Shown here in pieces: positions 32,422 through 44,258 of a DNA stretch of 64,000 nucleotides. Source of the DNA: Xenoacremonium recifei (Eukaryota > Ascomycota > Sordariomycetes > Hypocreales > Nectriaceae). The notes beneath the pieces were generated by a model. The model ran no database searches. It saw nothing but the letters and a program-made list of their open reading frames with translations, and had not been told where the DNA came from. The stretch is taken from the NCBI GenBank assembly GCA_012184525.1, contig WOFQ01000001.1, positions 1,116,001 through 1,180,000 on the forward strand. Direction: 5' to 3'. The stretch's first letter is position 1. Every line of letters starts with the position of its first letter. Both the position numbers and the translations under genes were made by a program.

Positions 32422-35400
32422 ACGGACTTTGGATGACGGCACGCATGAAAATATCCTGTATTACAATTTATGAGTTTTGATTTGGGGGCTTTGGGGGCGT
32501 TTTTTGAGGCCTGCTAGCCCCCCCCTTCTGCACATACTAATAACGTGGCAAGCCACGAAACGAACTCCTATTTCTTACATCAATGTTTCCTCCCTCATAA
32601 TTGCGCCGAGCTCAGTGAGTGAGAAGTGAGAAGAGAAGTGAGAGAACAAAAAAAGCAAGCTTAGGCTGATCGGAATCAATTCAGTCGTTGATCAGTCGCC
32701 ACTCATCCAGGATCTGCGAGAGCACAGATGTATATGCGGTATACGTGGACCAAGCGGCGTGATCCTCTTGAGAAACATCGTGTCATCTGAACACTCACCA
32801 TTCTACTCAAGAAAATTTTAGGTGAAGGCAAAAACTTTTCTAGGGCTATGATGTTGATTAGAGGGTTTCTCCAGTTCACTGTATCGACTCAATCCTTGTC
32901 CATAGTAGCCCCTGTTAGCAAGAATAAGCAAGTATATTCCGTTTCGACCTACTACTCGGTGCGGTTCATCCCGTTTTCTCCGAGGGAAGGAAGCAGCGGC
33001 CTCCCTGCTTCAAAATGATAGCGGAGCATTGAAAACTCATCCGTTTGACAAAAGTTCGTACGAAATCCTCCGGCGCTCGTTCGGAATAGAGGGATCATGG
33101 ATCTCAGGCCGCCATCTGATAGGGCTCTTATGCATCTGCCATCCTTTCTCACGACTCAAGGTCAAATCATCTGACGACGAAATGCGGTGTATGAACCAAG
33201 CCACGAGGTGATACCTCCGGGGTACATAGACCGGTGAGGAATAGGAATCTATACTAGCCCCTGATGCTTGCAGGGCCGGTGAAGGCTAGGCGCGTACGCG
33301 TGACAACTGGTTGGTCGTTTGACGAGAGCTTCAGGGGGGGAGGCCAGCTCCCGGGGCCACAGACTTTCGGGAGATCGTCTAGAATCCCTCACTCACCGCA
33401 GGTTGTGTTGCTGGTTCGGGGTCGGTGTAGTCGCCAGCAGATGAGACATCGCGGCTCGATCTCATGCCGCCCGGCATTCCAGAGGCCATGATTCTCTGAC
33501 AAAACCAAGATCTTGAAACGGCGAGCACGTTTCCTGTGTTATGTAGAGTGACGAAATGATCTGCTCCAAAGATCGCGGGTAGCGAGCTGGAACTCGGTCA
33601 ATGCGGGCAGAAATGTCGGGACGAATGGACAGGCCCAAGCGAGTTGGCGAGCTAGGACCATGGGACAAAGATGTCCGAGACCGCAAGCCCTGCCTACACA
33701 CGAAGATAAATCCTTATTCAGAGATTTGCTGAGAAGAACATGCTCAACCCCACCTGTGTGTATGTACAATGGTACTCGTCAGTTGAGGCGCATTCCATCT
33801 TGCTCTCTACCTAGATCAAGAACCTTGAACATGCATGCAGCAATCTCTATATCAGGGTTCACATAACCTGGACTATGACGGACATTAATTGCGACTCTGC
33901 GAAATAGGAGATGAGGGGAGTCCCCGTGTTCCAGGCACGTGGTTCCGAGTCCCTGCGTCGTCTGTTATTGACGTCCACAGAAGTACGACCTTGCAGGCAT
34001 TACACTCGCTTATCAACCTCTGAATTTTCTGCGGCGCTCACCGGGAGCGGTGGACTGTACGGCTATGAAACTCCATCATCCAGTAAGGAGATCCCCGGTG
34101 CTTCCCATTACGTAGCTTGGGCCTGTTCATTGGCCTATCTGCGACCCGGAGAAGGGTTTCAAGTGTCCGCTCATGCGGAGAGGCGCGTTCTACAATGTTC
34201 CTCGTATCTGCATTCTCCCATTTACCATTTACACAGACCATAGATGTGGCCGCGCGAGACACGACATCGGACGGCGATAAACGCGTGATGGCAGAGCGAA
34301 TCGTATGCCTTTGATCACGTTACTTGGACGGTCAGAAGACGGGGGAGATGAAGAGCATCGTGGTCGTTTGGAGTCCATTGCGCGTACTGTCTACTCCTTC
34401 CACCTCACACCGCTCGTATTGTAAGTGAGTGAGTGCTCGAGCGCCCTGTAGCTTAGCGCAAGCCAATCTCCTCCTCCACGGTGCAAGCACTCAATTGAGA
34501 GGCCCCCTTTCAAGGTGGTTGTCAGATCGCGTGCAAGGGTGGTAAATTAATTGGTTGGTGATAGTGCCAGCTCGGAGAAGAGGAAACGCGGCGTCGTCGG
34601 GTGTTGGAATTGAGCCTCATACCGCCACCTGGCCGAGGCTTAGGAGGTGAGTCAAGATCAAGATTCCAGGGCTGAATACCAGTGAGGAAAAAATTGCATC
34701 AGATATGGCCTCTCCCTTCTCATGACGGGATCCCGTCCCGTCCATGGGCCGCGGACTAGATGGGCTGAGACAAGACGAATGACCTGGGGCTGTGTCTGAG
34801 GTCACTATCACACCCCTAGTTCGGATGGAGATTGATTGATCATTGGGGGTAACGCGCGCCGAGGACACTAACTATGGGGCCTTCCAGCACTTGGGAACCG
34901 GCCAGTCGGGGAACTGGAACCTCAGAGCGCGAATCGCGCTGGAGAGCTGGAGAGTGGACACCGGTCAGGGGGTTGCAGGTGCTGAAGTCGGGTGCTGCTG
35001 GGCTAGCTCGCGGTAACAAGGGTCACTAAAGGGTCACTAACAAGGGTAACAAGGGTAGGCCCTTCCCGTTAGCTGCAGGCTGCGTCCAGATCCGTCAGTC
35101 ATTACAGTACCTGTACACACACCCAACGGCTAACCCACCCAACCTTCGTCAGCATCTCCGGCTCTCTCGTCAACCCTTACTACCTACACCACCAACGCCC
35201 CTTGCGCGCAGCAAGCCCAGACCAGACCAGTCCAGCCCAAATGCAATGCCGACCGCCTTGCACCTCCTCCTTCCTGCATTTCCGGGACTGGCTAGCAAAG
35301 CCACTACCTGACTAAGGGTAGGGCTTGCGCCGTGGCTCTCGCACACGAATATCGACGATGACACGTACCAAGTCGACGGGACCTTCAAGATACCTCTGGG

Positions 35401-36525
35401 ATACTTCCCTCGCGGCATCCCTGGCCATTGCATATCCCCCCACCTCCCTTAAATTCGGAATCTATTCTTCCATTCCTCTCAATTTAACATAAATGTTGAC
35501 GACAAGCCTCGTCATGGACCTAAGTCATCCGCCAAGTACTCCTTTGTACCAAGCCTCCCCCCAGTGGGCAGATTTTTCCCGCACTTTTCGGATTGTTGCT
35601 CGAAAACACCATGTTGAGGCCATAACCACGTCGGCTGAAGTGGTCAAACAACACCGAATTGAGCCTGCATGCTGCCTGCTAGTGAGGTGCAATACGAATC
35701 CGTGACGTCTCCGGTGCACTTCTGCCCATTGGCCTTATTCCAAGTATGGGTGGTTCTTCGGTGAATGGGAGATTCCGTTGCTGACGTCTGGATGGGATAG
35801 CTCCCAAATCATAGGTCCAGCACACTGGATTCTCCTCAGGCGACATGGCTAAGCCTCTAACTCCACATCTTTTTGAGTTGGAGGTCCACGGAAATCTGCT
35901 CGGGCAGCAGCCGTCGTCACGGCCCGACGGACGCCTTGCACGCCTTAAGGCCCAAATCCGAGGGCCTCATGCAGACGCCTCGCGCCTAGAAGAAGCGCTC
36001 CCCATTGATTCTGGAGCCCAACCTCTGCCGACGGCCGACCCCCTCTTCCGCGAGCTACCTGCGCCCCGAAGAAAGGTCGTTTGGCTGTGGTCATGTGTCA
36101 GTCTTGCCGGACCTTTGGATACAGCCACGGATTGCTTCCCAACGTGGCCTGACATCTATAATAGACGCTGACCCCGACGTAGTGTGTTTGCGGGAAAGGA
36201 GGTATGAAAGTATCAGTCGATCCTTGCCCCTCTTGCGGTTATCCAAGATGTCCGAACTGCAACACCCAGAGGTTGAACGTCCGCGGCGCCCTCCCGGAGC
36301 ACCAACCCCCCACCGAAAATTGAACAACGGCATCCGCAATGCTGGCTCCAGAAGTAATCGATCATCAACACCTGTATGTTGGACCCCAAAAAGGAGGAGA
36401 AGAGACGAGGAAAAATGGAAAGCGGCGTTGGACAATGTTAGCACTATTAGCATCAGACAAGGAAAAAGACGACGGTTCACCAGTTTCAAATTTGCTGACT
36501 CAATCTCATAAAGGCCCCAAGACAA
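32422..36525. other. Gene-poor stretch, 4.1 kb
   Basis: The longest region without a supportable gene. ORFs are at most ~170 codons, unspliced and without motifs. The first 500 bases are AT-rich 3' UTR. A short imperfect repeat block lies at 35012-35057. No transposase, reverse transcriptase, LTR or inverted repeat was recognised. Confidence 0.5.
35012..35057 (+). repeat. Short imperfect tandem repeat (AAGGGT units)
   Basis: The block reads GGTAACAAGGGTCACTAAAG, then GGTCACTAAC and AAGGGTAACAAGGGT. Units of the type (C/T)AAxAAGGGT recur four times. Non-coding and probably replication slippage. Confidence 0.5.
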
Positions 36526-38725
36526 GTGACAACTAACAACGAGCCATCAATGAACCCCGTGCGAAACAACTTCAACAACATGCGAGGCAGATCCGGGGGC
36601 CGATGGAGACGGGGCGGGTCGACGAGGAGAGCACCCTTGACTGGCATGGTCGACCCTCAGCCAATTCCTGGTGGTCGAAATAACAACTCGAACCGACCAC
36701 CGGCTCCGACCACCGGCCCCAGTCGCGTCCGGAACCTAGCACCGCCCCAGACACTCGCCGCAGACCCTTCGGTTCCAGCTCCGCCTCAGATCATAGCGTG
36801 GTATGCTCAGTCTGACCCGTCTCGATACCGTCCGGAAGATTGGAGGTCGCCTTTCCCGGTTGGCGGGAGAGCGGAGGAGGAGAATATATCCTACATCGAC
36901 AACGTCTTGAATCAGATCAGCGAGAGTCCGAATAGCACCGCAGCGGAACAAGTTGACCCCGTCATATTTTTTATTGCACCCGACACCAAGCCGAAGTACT
37001 ACAAGCGTCGAGCACAAATTATTCGGGACTATTGTAACACAGCTTCCGCCGGCCCTACCATCTACAGCCCACAGGTCTCGCGGGCCTGGGTTGACGATAG
37101 AAATTGGACGGAACGACGCAATAATATTCGCAAGTACGAACACACACTGACGAACTCACGTTTGAACGAAGTTCTCAGGGCCAAGGTATGCATGCTTCCC
37201 TCTTGCGGTGTGTTACAAAGATGGAACTAACGGCCAGCAAACAGCGCCTCAACCACCCTAGTCCGGACATGGTTGATGTTCATCGTCGCCTCATGTAAGC
37301 CAAAGGATCATCCATTCATATCCTGTACCTAGCTAATGGCCCATTCGAATAGATTCATTGGCGATGCGGATGGGAACATGATATCAACACTCATACGGAC
37401 CGCTCCTCTCTCGCTGGCGTCTGCTGTGGGTGACTTAATCTGTCAATATATCACCCAAAACCCGGTGCCTTGGATCAATGTTGCTAGCTCGGTATGTTCA
37501 CCACTTAAAGTCGCTGTTTGATTTTCAGTCGCTGACACAAGTTTGAATGTAGCATGCTCGACCCGAGAAAGCCTATGATCTTCAATTCAGCTTCCCGTAT
37601 TATACTCTCGGAAGTTCCGAACTGCAGGATCTTCGACCTTTCTCCCCAGATCGACATTCTCTTCGAGCTCGCACAATCATCAAATTCCCGCGTTTTGACA
37701 AACAAACCTCTATTGACCCCGAGTTCGAATCTGACAGCAACGTGGAGCAAGTGAGCCTTCATCAGGTAGTTACCTGTTTCAGCTTATCGGCTTTCAGCGA
37801 GCGTTACTGGACAGGAGTTTGCTTGAAGGATGAGTTCCACGAAGAGGAACCTCGTTTGGAAACGGAGGAAGAGCTCGAAGAGGCCGATGGCAGCGTTGAC
37901 CCAATCACTTTCGTCGAAGGCTCTAGACCGACATCAGTGCCGCAGGCCTACTTTTTCCAAGCAATGGACACGAACTTGGGTTCAATCATTGAGCACCAGA
38001 GCCACAATATTGAGGTCTTACGAGAAAGCATTCCTCAACAAATCTCGTCCGAGATGATGCGGTCCCCGGAAATCCGCCAATGGATCAAAGAAATGCCCAG
38101 TGTTCTGAAGAAACTGCAGAATGGTGCGTCAGATTTGGAGTCAATTGTTGCCAAGTTCTTGGACGAAGACGCAATGGTCAACGAGGACGGAATACCCAAA
38201 GGCCAGTACCTGAAAGTAAAGGATGTACTGGCAATCAGGTCCCTGAGAAGTCTGCGGAATTCGTGCCATAAACTCAGCAGCATCAAGCGACAATTTGAAG
38301 GGCTTGTAGCACGGTGCGAGGAGTTTTGTCAGAAAGTAAGTGGATGAATTAATGGGGTTCCCTATTTTTATGGTGAATATCCAGACTGACTTTACGGTAG
38401 CTGGAAAGCCAGGCTGTCGAAGAACGACACGCCATGGCTGTCGCTCAACAAGATCTCGCAGCTGTTGTCAACGAGAGAGGACTGGCAGCTTTGGTAAGTG
38501 TTCAGAGAAGCCCTAGATACACTATTGAATTCGGGAGGCTAATTTTCCTAGGCCTTCGACGTCCTCAACTTGGCAGTGCAGCTTTACAGCGGCCGCCCCA
38601 ACAGCTCGCCTTCTGGAAAGGAGTCAAAAACCTTTGCCGTATTATTGGTATTTGTCAGCTTGCTTGGGCTTTGCGCCATCCTTTGGGTCTCATCGAGGTT
38701 GTGGTTTCCGAGGCGGCTGCTCTAG
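36526..38725 (+). CDS. Single-TM protein of unknown function (fungal-specific)
   Basis: Seven exons: 36526-37185, 37245-37294, 37353-37491, 37553-37750, 37802-38335, 38401-38493 and 38552-38725, giving 615 residues. All joins are in phase. The fifth acceptor (GCGAG) is weak, so that junction is less sure. The N-terminus is Arg/Gly/Asn-rich (GRSGGRWRRGGSTRR) and disordered. The middle includes CQYITQNPVPWINV. The C-terminal half is helical and likely coiled coil (ESIPQQISSEMMRSPEIRQW). The protein ends in one TM segment (FAVLLVFVSLLGLCAILWVS) and a short basic tail. I do not recognise a family, and the position of the TM makes a tail-anchored topology likely. Confidence 0.7.
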
Positions 38726-39470
38726 CATGGCAGCGCGACTGCGGAAGGATCACAAGGACTTGAGGTCGCCTTGCAGATCGAGAGCTGCGCACACCGACCG
38801 ATGACGTGTGAGGACAAGTCTATGCAGCTCTAGCTGCAGCTTTAGGCGCAGAAGGCAACCCGTGTGCTGGGTATTGGCATCTGGGACGTGCAAGAGGCCC
38901 GGTCTAGCCTATGACTCTATCTACACATGACCGAAACTAGCCATTCACGGGGTTTCCAGCCCAATATGCAACTCAGGATGCCAATCTCAGCGGGTTTTTG
39001 AGGAGATTGGGCTGGGGCTGGCGGTCCAAAGTGAGCATGGAGGCCCAACTCCCAAATCTTGGGTCTGCGCCTCTGGTCTGGCTCGGGTGATGCTGCAAGG
39101 CCGCGCAAGGCCAATCAGCACCTCAGCCCCAGATGCATCCCAAAGAGGGGGTACGGCCAATGGACTTCGGCCAGCGCATCACGCAGCTCAGCAAGTGCTG
39201 AAGCGGCCACTCAAGCGACCTCTCAGGCGCCTCCAACACCTTCACCGGCTGCGGGCATGGCGCTCACTTGCCGCCTGTCGGCCTGAGGAGCATTGTCTAT
39301 TGGGCTTTGATGCCCAACACATAAGTCCACCAGGCCGCATGCCTCACTTCTCACATATGTCGCCCTCCTCCGTCTCGCGCCGACTTCAAAGCTGTCACGA
39401 GGCATCCATCTTCCTGTCGACTTAGCCTACCTGCAACCGCTCTCAACACGCCTATCACCGAGTTGTGGCT
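38726..39470. other. Intergenic region
   Basis: Promoter side of the ArgRS-like gene. No supported gene. Confidence 0.4.
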
Positions 39471-41434
39471 ATGGCGACGTGCTCCATCGATGGACTCACA
39501 GACTTGCTTGGAAGAGCTGGGCTGAACACTCCTGTGCCCGCCTTCCCGGGTTCTGACATCGTCCACAACCCGCAGGACATCTTCCGATCTTATCTCGCCG
39601 ACACGTTGCATCGGCTAGTTGAATGCGACCCGGCCGTTGCCTATGATGCCATTCAGCCTTCAAACGTCACCGGCATGGGCGACCTCGTGGTCGTCTCGCC
39701 GAGGCTTAGACTTCGCAACGTCAACCCCAAGGACGTTGTCCAAGATCTTGCACAAAGAGTATGGTCATGAGACATCCTCGCTGATAATGTTCATCCATCG
39801 CTGACCGGAGACTCCACGCGCAGCTGTCGAGGCTGCCTCCCTTTGGTTGCCCCATCGCCGATGGCATACACCTTCGGGTTTTGACCGCGGCCAACACTCT
39901 TTCCCGCCTGTTGTTGCCCTACATCCATGATCGCAAGGCGTCATATGGCGCCGACGCCTCTTTGGGGCTTGCCGATGCTGCGGACCCGGAATCTTCCAAG
40001 AGGAAGATTATCGTGGAATTCTCGTCGCCTAACATGGCCGAGGAGTTCCAGGTCACCCATCTGAGAAGCACCCTCATTGGCTCCTACATATCCAACATCT
40101 ATGCTAGCATGGGATGGGACGTCATCAAGATGAACTACCTCGGCGACTGGGGCAAGCAAATTGGACTTCTCGCTGCTGGCTGGCAGCGCTTTGGCTCGGA
40201 AGAAGAGTTCCAGAGGTCTCCGCTTCAGCATCTTCTTGAGGTGCACCACAAGATTGAGGAGCTTTTCAAGCTTGAGCATGACGCTGTCAAGGCGGCCAAG
40301 GCCGAAGACAAAGACACCTCGGAATTGGAGTCGGCGGGGCTGTACGAAGAGAGAGATGCCTTTTTCAAGAAGATGGAGGACAGGGATCCCGACGCCATCG
40401 CGCTGTGGCAACGATTCCGCGATGCAACTGTGGCGGATTACAAGCCCTCCTATGCTCGTCTCGGTATCCAATTTGACGAGTACTCCGGCGAGTCTCAGTA
40501 CAGTGCCGAGTCCATTACCGAGATTGAGTCCGTCTTGAAAGAGAAGGGAGTGTACGAAGAAGAGGACGGGTCATGGGTCATCGACTTCACTAAGCATGAT
40601 GCCAAGGGTCTGTCGAAGGCAGTTGTGCGTTATCGCAATGGCACAACGTCTTATCTTCTGCGTGACCTTGCTGCGGTTCTGGATCGGTATAAGGCCCATG
40701 CCTTTGACAAGATGATCTATGTCGTCAATGCTGAGCAGGAGATGCACTTCCACAGGATCATCAAGACTCTGCAGTTGATGGGCCGGGAGGACCTTGCGTC
40801 GAAGGTTCAGCATGTTGCCTTTGCCAAGATCAACGGCGTGTTGGACCAATTCAAGGATGCAAAGTTGCTTAGCGACTATCTCGATGGCTGTCGCGCAACT
40901 ATGCAAGCCAATATGCCTCCCGAGGACGAAGAAGGGCTTTGGATCACCCGCACTGACGAGTCCATCACTTCACTGGGGCTCTCTGGTCTCTTCATCCAGG
41001 ATCTCAATCACAAGAGAACGACTGGTTACGCTTTCACTGTTCCGCATATGACATCCTTTGAAGTGGGTGGCGCGGTGCTCCAGAACTGCTACGCGCGGCT
41101 CCTCTCGACCTTGGAGTCTATGCCCTCTGAACTTGATTACGAAACCTTGGACTATTCTAAGCTGGAGACCGAAGATTACACCGAACTCTTGCGCATCATG
41201 GCACAATACCCGGACACAACGCAGCAATCCTTCAAGGTCTTGGAGCCGGGTGTAATCCTCAACTACCTATACCGCCTGATGGACCAGATCATGGTAACAC
41301 TTGATGATGATGACGAGCAAGACTGGGCAGGGCAGGACGATGCTATGAAAGCGCGCATGGCGCTTTATGAGAACGCCAGACAGGTGATGGAGAACGGATT
41401 ACGGGTGCTTGGGATTGCCCCCTGGAGTGGTTGA
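39471..41434 (+). CDS. Arginyl-tRNA synthetase-like protein lacking HIGH and KMSKS motifs
   Basis: Two exons, 39471-39758 and 39824-41434 (donor GTATGG, acceptor GCGCAG), 632 residues, full ArgRS length. An N-terminal additional domain (about 1-140) precedes a class I catalytic core: IVEFSSPNMAEEF, GWDVIKMNYLGDWGKQIG, DEYSGESQYSAESI, TSYLLRDLAAVLDRY. A helical anticodon-binding-type domain closes the protein (QVMENGLRVLGIAPW). ArgRS normally has HxGHLRST; here it reads QVTHLRST (residues ~172-175, 40049-40060), losing the first His and the Gly. At the KMSKS-equivalent loop, where eukaryotic ArgRS has MSTRKG or similar, the sequence is GVLDQFK (~434-440). Both ATP-handling motifs of the class therefore appear lost while the fold is kept. 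It may be a non-translating paralogue. A canonical copy is expected elsewhere in the genome. Confidence 0.88.
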
Positions 41435-42007
41435 CGGCTGGATGATTATGATTGATGATTTCTTTTATGATTATGACATGACTTTTGCTTTGGGATTTTT
41501 GGTTGATATAGTTTGTTCTTTGACGGCGCAATTGGATGAGCATTATGGAAGGCCATGAGCAGGTCTGTGACCCTCGTTATACACGGATGGGAAGTTGGTT
41601 CACATGGGCATCAATTTGGAGTGAGGGCCATGGATGGGACAGTTACCATGAATTACGACAGATATTGAAACAGCAAAGAAATCAAACAATTTGATGACTT
41701 CCATTTTTTGAGCTGCCATTTGTGTGTATGTTTATGATCATGAGTAGTGTACCTTGGGTCAAAACAAGTTTCACGTCGTCAGTGTAATAGGAGGATGACC
41801 ATGATAAATCTAGGATGTTCTTTTGTATCCATTTGGTAATGATTTCATCACCCCGTTTTATTTTATGTGAATGATAAATATGTACGTCGAAGTTCATCTA
41901 ACTCATTTGACATCACGTCGTTACTGAAGGCGATCGCGTCGTCCCTGCCTCATCAAGCTACACCAACCACGTCATGTGGATGACTAACGATTGATCCAGG
42001 CAATTTA
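41435..42007. other. Convergent 3' intergenic region, AT-rich
   Basis: 573 bp between the ArgRS-like gene and the amino-acid oxidase, transcribed toward each other. It has repeated ATGATTATGA-like words near 41441-41480 and no coding frame. Confidence 0.45.
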
Positions 42008-44258
42008 CTACGCGGTCTTGTTAGCAATATTTCCTCTCTTTTCTTAGAAAGTTCATCACTCACAACGTCGATCCATCTCGCCATCCACTTGTTCACCGCG
42101 GCCTTGGCCTCGTCGACCAATCCAAGTTCTACCAAGGTCAACGACATTCTCATAAAAAAGGGACGTAACTGAGACACTTACCCAGGAGAAGCTGGACGCT
42201 GCCGCGAATGCCCGACTCCAGGGCTGACGCGATCCAGGCGTGAGTGTAGGACGTGTGCTCACCCACGAAGATCAACTATTTTTCGGTCAGTGTTGTATCT
42301 CTTTGGTGGTGAGGCCTAAAGCTTACGTTGTCATGAATTTTGAAGTACTCAGGCAGGTAGAGCTGATGCTGGCCCACAGAGGGAGAAGCCCAGCTAGCCG
42401 TCTCGAGAGGATCGAGGATCCAGCATCGACGGTTGTAGTTGCCGGTGTACAGGTCGCGGATGAACTCGCCGTGAATCTCGACCATGGCATCCAGGACGTA
42501 CTGCACGTGGTAAGCCTCGGGCCAGCTGGCAAGGCGCTCACCCATGTCGCCGCTGATGTAGCTGGCAAGGATCGATGCAGGGCCAGTGCCGTTGATGTTA
42601 TACGACGGATAGCAGATGGAGCCGATGTCTGGGATGTCGGTCTCGGTGCTGCAGCCGCCGATGATGGGGTTCTCATAGTGTTCCCAGAAGCGCTCTGAGA
42701 ACTCAAGTGCCACCTTGCAGGCGGACTCATAGACTACCTCGTCGATGGCGTTGTTGATGGTGGCCGAAAGGCTGGGTAGACGCCATTTGCGGACAACGCC
42801 AAAGGGCACAGCGATGACAGCGTAGTCGTACGACGAGTTCTGGAAAGTCCTGTCGGTGTAGTCGTATCGCCACTGCAGCGTCACAGGCTTGTCAGCGTCG
42901 GGATCGTGACGGATGCGCTCGATGCTGCGGTTCATGGTGGTGACAGGGTCGACCAGGGGGTGGAAGCTCAGGGGCAGGCGGTTCAGTCCACCGTCGATGG
43001 TGCGCCAAGTGGCAGCATCGAAGTACAATCCCTCATACAGCGTATCCCAGAAAGAGTCCTGGTCGAAACCATCCAGCATGTCGGTGCTGTTGAGGCTACC
43101 GCGAAGGTAGTTGACCATGAAGGCAAACTCGGACCACTGGTCGCCGCCGAGCCCGTCAAGCCCGTTCTCAAGCCACTCCTTGTGAGCTTTGAACATGTTC
43201 TGAGCCATGAGGACGGTGAAGTTGGAGCCAGGCATGAACATGTCAACGGCATCACTCAGCTTGGTCGTCTTCGCGTCTAGAACCTCGGTCACACCCAGCG
43301 ACGAATTTTCCGCCACCTGCCCGACGGTCGGAGGCAGGCCATCAGGCAGCTTGAACTCGTTGTAGTAGTAGAAGCTATTCTCGTTGCTCTGGATCCAGGG
43401 GATGAAGTCGACGCTCCAGTTGGCGTCATGGTTGTTGAGGCGGTTCATCTCAGCGGCCAAGGAGAAAACGAGCTGATGGTCGTTGATGTTGTACGTCTCA
43501 TTGGTGGTCGAGTCAGTGTAAGTCGTCGGGAAGCGCATAGGACCCATCTCCTGGTAAGAGTAGTCGAAGGGGCCGCCGCTGAGGTACGCAGTATGAACAC
43601 GGCCACCAAGACGCTCACCAGCCTCGATGATGCTGATGTTCTTCATACCGGCCTGATGGAGCACCAGGTAGGTCATGAGTCCCGACATGCCAGCGCCAAC
43701 GATGGCAATCTCCTTGTTCTTGGCAGCTTTGACATCAACAGGCTTGGGTTCCTTCTGAGACAGCACCTCAACACCGTCAAACCAAGGGCCCCAGGGGTTG
43801 ATGCCATTCTCCATGGTCATGGCGATGCCATCTTAAGTTGAAGGTTAGTTGGGTCTTCATGACTTGGATCTGAGATGCTCACCTCGCTTTTGAGGAGCAC
43901 GACGACGGACTCTATGAAGCAGCTGAGGCTCACTACGTCCGACCAGAGTTCCGGACATGGACCACGCTGAGATACAACCATCTGTCTCAGCATCCTCAGG
44001 GATTACCCAGACGAGGCGATGGAAGTCGTCGCCCTCGAACTCTCCAATGACATGGTGGGAGTCATGTCGGACCCGGCTAGTGCAAGAGCCGTAAGTGAAG
44101 CTTACAACTCCCTCTACAGGAGCAGAGAACTCGAGATGGATGTTTGTAAGATGAGACGTAAGGTCTCCCCTTGTCTCGAGCTTGACAGGATAGGGAGTTG
44201 CCGCGGAGAGAGCAACTTTGGCCCAGAGGGCAGCACTGGTCAGTGAATTGAGTCTCAT
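42008..44258 (-). CDS. Secreted L-amino-acid oxidase (FAD)
   Basis: Five exons on the minus strand: 43883-44258, 42327-43831, 42182-42275, 42064-42128 and 42008-42016. All are in phase and the product is 682 residues. The signal peptide is MRLNSLTSAALWAKVALSAA, followed by a propeptide-like region of ~110 residues. The flavin amine oxidase domain starts at ~165: IAIVGAGMSGLMTYLV (dinucleotide motif), then ERLGGRVHTAYLSGG and EMGPMRFP. The C-terminal FAD motif is VGEHTSYTHAWIASALESG. Several Asn-glycosylation sites are present. The enzyme oxidatively deaminates L-amino acids to keto acids, NH3 and H2O2. Fungal homologues are extracellular and serve nitrogen scavenging or antimicrobial roles. 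The last coding exon is only nine bases (Thr-Ala-stop). Confidence 0.93.

Noticed and set aside
34430..34520. tRNA-like TGTAGCTTAGCGCAAG
   Set aside because: A-box resemblance only; no B-box and no acceptor stem.
42276..43820. Amino-acid oxidase as an intronless gene without signal peptide
   Set aside because: Upstream and downstream exons join in phase and supply the signal peptide and the C-terminal FAD motif.
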